The notes below the pieces were generated by a model that saw nothing but the letters and a program-made list of their open reading frames with translations, searched no databases and was not told where the DNA came from. A stretch of 64,000 nt of DNA, taken from the NCBI RefSeq assembly GCF_018294505.1, contig NC_057812.1:65329454-65393453 (forward strand), in the 5' to 3' direction. Every line of letters begins with the position of its first letter. Position 1 is the first letter of the stretch. Source of the DNA: Triticum aestivum (Eukaryota > Streptophyta > Magnoliopsida > Poales > Poaceae). The position numbers and the translations under genes are program-made. This document shows positions 59,500-64,000 of this stretch, piece after piece.

Positions 59500-59745
59500 A
59501 GGCGCCGCGAGGCGGGGTCGGGGGAGATGGCGGCGAGGCGGGTCGAGGGAGAGGGCGGCGAGGCGGGGTCGGGGGAGACGGCGGCGAGGCGGGGTCGGGG
59601 AGACGGCGGCGAGGCGGGGTAGGGGGAGACGGCGGCGAGGCGGGGTCGGGGGAGACGGCGGCGAGGCGGGGTCGGGAGACGGCGGCGAGGCGGGGTCGGG
59701 GGAGACGGCGGTGAGGCGGGGTCGGGGGAGACGGCGGCGAGGCGG
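59500..59745. repeat. GC-rich ~26-bp minisatellite in CACTA copy 2
   Basis: Repeats of GGCGGCGAGGCGGGGTCGGG plus GGAGAC, with small length variants. The corresponding region of copy 1 (30530-30670) has related GACGCCGCCCCCGACCCC repeats. The Pro/Arg- and Gly-rich open frames here are artefacts. Confidence 0.8.
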
Positions 59746-60097
59746 AGGCGACAAGGAATAATAGAGGAGAATTGGGGGAGGAAGCAGAGGAGAGGGAATC
59801 AGGCCGCGCGGGGGGTTAGGTGAAAATAGCTTTAACAGTAGCGTGGGGAGGCAAAACGCGCTGCTGCTAAAATTCGTAGTAGTAGCGCTGTTCGTAGAAG
59901 GGCGCTACTACTATACCTAGCACGTCGAGAACGGTGTGGCAATTATAGTAGTAGCGCGTTCTGTTCCTGCCGCGCTACTGCTAAGCAGGTAACAGTAGCG
60001 TCGTTCTAGCGGACGCGCTACTGCTAAGTAGCAGTAGCGCCTCATTTTAACAAGCGCTACTAGTAACATTCTGTGTATAACGTTTTCCCTAGTAGTG

Positions 60098-60860
60098 TTG
60101 GTGGATATAAATTCACTAAAGTACTCATGGACGGAGGCAGTAGCATCAACATCCTCTATTATGAGACCTTCCGTCGCATGGGGTTGACTGACAAAAGTCT
60201 GAAGACGTCCAATACTATTTTTCATGGAGTGGTGCCTGGTAAGTCAGCATACCTAGTGGGTAAGATTGATCTAGAGGTAGCTTTTGGAGATGAAAATGAT
60301 TCCAGGGCTGAGAAATTAACCTTCGAGGTGGTCAAAATCAAAAGCTCGTATCACGCCCTGTTTGGACGACTGGCTTATGCAAAATTGATGGCACGACCGT
60401 GTTATGTTTATCTGCAGCTCAAGATCCCGGGTTATAAAGGTAGTATCACAGTACATGGAAGTCGGAAGATAGCCTTAGAATGTGAGGAAGGCGATGCTGC
60501 TTATGCATAATCTGTTTGCGCGACGGAGGAGTTAGAGTTCTACAAAGACAACGTTGACCCGACAGACATGACATCTTTGAAGAAGCCAACTATGGAGCAT
60601 GAGCCGGCGCTGAAGTTTAAGTCAGTTGACAATACCAAGATGATTGATTTTGTGCCTCGCGACTCATCCAAACAATTTATTATCAGTGCTAATTTGGATC
60701 CCAAATAGGAAGGCGTGCTCATCGAGTTCATCCGTGAGAACCGGGACATCTTTGCATGGAAGCCTTCTGACATGCCAGGTGTACCGAGAGAACTTGCTGA
60801 GCACACTCTCAATATTGATCCAAAGTTTAAACCGGTCAGGCCATTTCTTTGGCGGTTCAA
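60098..60860 (+). pseudogene. Tat gypsy protease and RT start
   Basis: The frame resumes after the TSD as GGYKFTKVLMDGGSSINILY; DGGSS stands at the aspartic-protease active site (usual form D-S/T-G). RT begins with the conserved AWKPSDMPGVPRELAEH. In-frame stops at 60508, 60706 and 60862 show decay. Confidence 0.82.
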
Positions 60861-62747
60861 CTAGGAAAGGTGCAAGGCTATTGGAGAAGAGGTGGCCCGG
60901 CTTTTGGCAGCCGGGTTCATTATTGAAGTCTTTCATCCAGAGTGGTTGGCTAACCCAGTGCTTTTGATTAAAAAGAACGGCACCTGGCGTATGTGTGTGG
61001 ATTACACGGACTTAAACAAAGCTTGTCCGGCTGATCCTTTTGCTCTCCCTCGTATTCATCAAATCATTGATGCTACGGCAGGTTGTGAGCGTTTGATCTT
61101 TTTGGATGCTTATTCTGGTTACCATCAGATCAAGATGGCGGTTAAGGACCAGGAGAAGACAGCTTTCATTACTGCATCTGGAGCCTTTTGCTATGTGTCC
61201 ATGCCTTTTGGGCTTAAGAGTGCCCAGGTGACTTATCAGCGGTGTGTGCAAAACTGTCTTCATAATCAGATTGGGCGTAATGTTCATGCTTATGTGGATG
61301 ATATAGTGGTGAAATCCAGAGAGAAGGAAACCTTGGTGGATGATTTGAAGGAAACCTTTGATAACCTCCGGGTCTACAAGATGATGCTTAACTGGCCAAG
61401 TGCGTTTTTGGAGTACCGGTGGGCAAGCTTTTGGGTTCTTTGGTGTCTAACAGAGGCATTGAGGCTAACCTGGAGAAAATCAAGGCGATTACGTCCTTGG
61501 CTAAGCCGGCGTGCATCAATGATGTTCAGCGGCTGGCGGGTCGTGTTGCAGCTTTAAGCCGGTTCATAAGCCGGTTAGGTGAGAAGGCTATGCCGTTATA
61601 TCAAATGATGAAGAACACGGATGATTTTGTCTGGAGTGATGCTGCTAACTCTACCTTTGAAGACCTGAAAAGACAACTCGCTGAGCCATCGATTCTTGTT
61701 GCTCCCATTGATAAGGAGCCACTGTTGTTATATGTGGCTGCTAACACAGGTGCTGTCAGTGTGGCCATTGTTGTAGAGCGCAAAGAGGATGTCAAGGAAT
61801 ATCTGGTTCAACGGCCAGTTTACTACGTCAATGAGGTGCTCATTGAGTCCAAACAGAGATATCCACATTGGCAGAAACTTGTTTATGGGGTGTTCGTGGC
61901 GAGCCGGAAGCTTAAGCATTACTTTCAGGGTCATCCTATCACTTTGGTTAGTTATGCTCCTTTAGGAGATATTATTCAAAATAGGGAAGCCACGGGACGA
62001 GTTGCCAAGTGGGCCATTGAACTTGGGTCTCATGGTTTAAAGTACGTGCCACGTACTACCATTAAATCTCAAGCGCTGGTGGACTTCATTAACGATTGGA
62101 CAGAGTTGCAGATACCTGAAGAGAAGCCGGACAACACATATTGGACGACTCATTTTGATGGGTCCAGGCAATTGGAAGGCTCGGGGGCTGGAGTCGTTTT
62201 AACCTCTCCTTGAGGTGACAAGTTTTGTTATGTATTGCTGTTGATGTTTCCTTGTACTAACAACACAGCTGAGTATGAGGCCTTACTCCATGGTCTTCGA
62301 ATGGCTAAAGAAATGAGTTTAAGCCAGGTATGGTGCCTTGGCGACTCAGATTTGGTGGCTCAGCCAGTATCAGGCAAGTGGGATTCCAAGTATCCTCTCA
62401 TGGCGGCTTATCGCCGTGAGGTGGACGCTGTTGCTGGACATTTCAAGGGTTCTCAAGTGGCGCACATTGACCGCAGAAAGAACGAAGCAGCCAATGCTTT
62501 AAGCCGGTTGGGATCTCAGCGTAAGCCGGTGCTGCCTAACACTTTTTTAGATGTTCCAGACCCAGAAGCACAATTGGTGGCGGTTCTTCATGTCATTCCA
62601 GATTGGACAGTGCCGTATTTGGCTTATATGACCCGGGGTGAGTTGCCGAAGGATGAGATCTTGGCTAGACAGATAACCCGACGGTCTAAGTCAATGACAA
62701 TTTCCAATAGGGAATTGTATCATCGCAGTGTCACCGGAGCGTTTCAG
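60861..62747 (+). pseudogene. Tat gypsy RT, RNase H and second RNase H
   Basis: RT has the palm motifs LDAYSGYHQIKM (about 61100) and the intact catalytic box AYVDDIVVKS (61288-61317). A 1-bp shift near 61400 breaks the frame. The connection/RNase H region (FEDLKRQLAEPSILVAPIDK, 61650-61990) is followed by a second, archaeal-type RNase H beginning FDGSRQLEGSGAGVVL (62155) with a TGA at 62212 and continuing NNTAEYEALLHGLRMA (62256-62310). The frame ends in SMTISNRELYHRS, the start of the integrase zinc domain. The integrase catalytic core is deleted. RT would copy element RNA; this copy cannot do so. Confidence 0.88.
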
Positions 62748-63185
62748 GGTGACGGTTTACGCTAACGCTTATAATAGGCCCAAACCCAGAGGCATCTTAA
62801 GGCCTGTAAGTATAAACCGCCATGTATGAATAAGACTTGTAAAGTAAGGCATGTAAGAGATGTCACCGAGCCAGACACGTTGTATGAGCCGGCCGGGACT
62901 CTGTAGGCCACAGGGCGCCAACCCGTGTATATAAGGGGATGACCCAACTGTGGCTTAGGGCAAGAAACAACAGATCAAGAGCCAAGCTAGCGGATTCGCT
63001 CCTGGCTCATCAAAACCTAGGAATACCACATCAACCGGACTGGGCTTTACCTTCACCGCAACAGGCCGAACCAGTATGAACCACTCGTGTCCTTTGTCCT
63101 GATTAACCCCTTTAAGCTTCCTAGTTGTGATGGCTCCACGACTAAGTCCTTTCACTAGGACATCTGCCGTGACAATTCCACGACA
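62748..63185 (+). repeat. Truncated 3' LTR of the Tat gypsy
   Basis: 438 bp collinear with 53282-53718; the first 94 bp of the LTR are missing together with the integrase. A TATA box lies at 62928-62934. It ends CCACGACA, followed by TSD AATTC. Confidence 0.88.
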
Positions 63186-64000
63186 AATTCTCTCTTGCTT
63201 CACTTAAATTAATTTGAGAGAAGGAAAAATTATGCTCGTGATCTTCACTTATATTTGTTGACTTGTCAAAAGCAACATATGAAAATTAGTTCCAAAGTGA
63301 TAGATATCCAAGAAGGATATAATAAAAACCTTCATGGAGATTATTGGACAAAATAAACTTGATTATTAGTAATAGTTTTGAGATATGATGATGTGATATG
63401 TGAGTTATATTCATGAGTAATTATGCTTTAGTAAGAATATTGGTGTTAAGGTTTGTAATTCCCTATGCAAGCATGAAAGTCAATAATTATGCAATGAAAT
63501 TATATCCTACTTGTGATGCACTATTCTGTGTTAGTTACGCTTAATGGTCACTTATGAGATTATTCGTTTCTTGGTTGGTCGCTTCTCAATCTTTTGCTAG
63601 CCTTCATTTTGCACTAAGTATGATCACTACGTGTGCATCCAAAAATCTTTAAACCAATTTTGCCACATGAGTCCACTATATCTACCTATATGCGGTATTC
63701 TTTTGCCGTTCTAAGCAAATTTGTATGTGCCATCTCTAATTTTCAAAATAAACTTCTCTTTTGTGTGTTCGTTTCGCTCGCGGAGCGGTGAGGGGTGACT
63801 ATTATTTTGCATGCTAGATGTGTTATTCTCACGATGAGTGTTTATTAACTTGTCATTGCACGAGAGTAAGGCAAAGGTATTAGGGATGCCCAGTCCCGAA
63901 ATGAAAAATGAATTTACTTAATGTTGTCAAATAATAAATTCCTTGAAAAGTGTTGGTATGGAAGGCACCCGTGGATACGGTTAGCCATGGAAAGTGAAAG
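63186..64000 (+). other. Sabrina-like internal region, continuing past the window
   Basis: Resumption of the sequence interrupted at 53187 (gctctcttgattcactt and ctctcttgcttcactt phrases occur on both sides). Non-coding, AT-rich; the 3' LTR is not reached. Confidence 0.65.

Larger units (their letters stand above)
56452..60097 (-). mobile_element. CACTA element copy 2, inverted, carrying the captured gene
   Basis: Ends CACTACTAGGGAAAA and TTTTCCCTAGTAGTG with a perfect 3-bp TSD TTG (56449-56451 and 60098-60100). It is collinear with copy 1 but in opposite orientation, and 3646 bp long against 3737. Subterminal AGTAGCGC repeats and a GC-rich block (59500-59745) are shared in type. No transposase. 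It sits inside the protease frame of the Tat gypsy. Confidence 0.92.
53188..63185 (+). mobile_element. Tat-lineage Ty3/gypsy element, integrase deleted
   Basis: LTR ends TGTTGGGGATAT and CCACGACA with a perfect 5-bp TSD AATTC (53183-53187 and 63186-63190). The order is 5' LTR, primer site TGGCGCCCACCGTGGGGC (53721), gag, protease, RT, RNase H and a second archaeal-type RNase H, the hallmark of the Tat clade. Integrase and the first 94 bp of the 3' LTR are deleted at 62747/62748. A CACTA element splits the protease. Confidence 0.9.
48333..64000 (+). mobile_element. Sabrina-like non-autonomous gypsy, runs off the right edge
   Basis: 5' LTR from 48333, primer site at 49922, gag and protease, then a long non-coding tail. 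It hosts a small CACTA element (50902-51721) and a Tat-type gypsy (53188-63185). Its own sequence resumes at 63186 and no 3' LTR is reached. No RT or integrase of its own is seen, in keeping with Sabrina-type elements. It inserted into the gag of the gag-only element; the left 5 bp are CCGTG. The family name is from memory. Confidence 0.82.

Noticed and set aside
59448..59754. Gly/Arg-rich and Pro-rich frames
   Set aside because: Products of the GC-rich minisatellite in CACTA copy 2.

Overview
This window is plant nuclear DNA from a large, repeat-rich grass genome, most likely wheat or a close Triticeae relative. The evidence is BARE/WIS/Angela-type copia LTRs that open TGTTGGAAATATGCC (or TGAAGGAAATATG), Sabrina/Fatima-type gypsy LTRs that open TGATACGTC or TGATACATC, an Au-type SINE, CACTA elements with CACTAC/CACTAGT ends, a Mutator-like element and a PIF/Harbinger element. 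Family names come from memory of Triticeae repeats; the element boundaries and target-site duplications (TSDs) are read directly from the sequence.

Layout. 1-1.1 kb: GC-rich block that may be the 5' end of a minus-strand gene leaving the window. 1.7-2.3 kb: broken Ty3/gypsy integrase/chromodomain tail. 2.3-13.9 kb: an old gypsy LTR, into which a minus-strand copia solo LTR inserted (TSD CTTAC), into which a full-length plus-strand copia element inserted (3508-12098). 14.5-26 kb is the low-copy gene island. It holds a six-exon gene of unknown function (14800-17507) with one in-frame stop and a Mutator-like element in its 3' flank (17530-19177, TSD ACTGTGAGT), an unassigned 3.3-kb stretch with duplicated exon-like modules, and a five-exon minus-strand gene (23001-25578) for a membrane-anchored protein with a ribosome-inactivating-protein domain. 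26.0-28.1 kb: PIF/Harbinger element (TSD TAA). 28.1-30.05 kb: two direct copies of a LINE fragment. 30.1-33.8 kb: CACTA element (TSD TTC) carrying a captured four-exon gene. 33.8-37.9 kb: eight tandem ~504-bp units. 37.9-42.9 kb: truncated, decayed copia element. 42.9-45.2 kb: gypsy 3' end with a copia LTR scrap and a SINE in its LTR. 45.2-48.3 kb: a concatemer of a short gag-only retrotransposon. 48.3 kb to the right edge: a Sabrina-like gag/protease gypsy holding a small CACTA element (TSD TAT) and a Tat-lineage gypsy (53188-63185, TSD AATTC), which is itself split by a second CACTA copy (56452-60097, TSD TTG).

How the parts relate. The two large CACTA copies belong to one family, lie in opposite orientation 22.6 kb apart, and carry the same captured gene with two B3-like (DNA-binding pseudobarrel) regions. 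In the second copy all four exons, splice sites and phases are intact (314 codons plus stop); the first copy has lost two splice donors. The right third shows four insertion layers: gag-only element, Sabrina-like gypsy, Tat gypsy, CACTA. Only the RIP-domain gene and the CACTA-borne gene look intact as protein-coding genes. All retroelement polyproteins seen here are broken.
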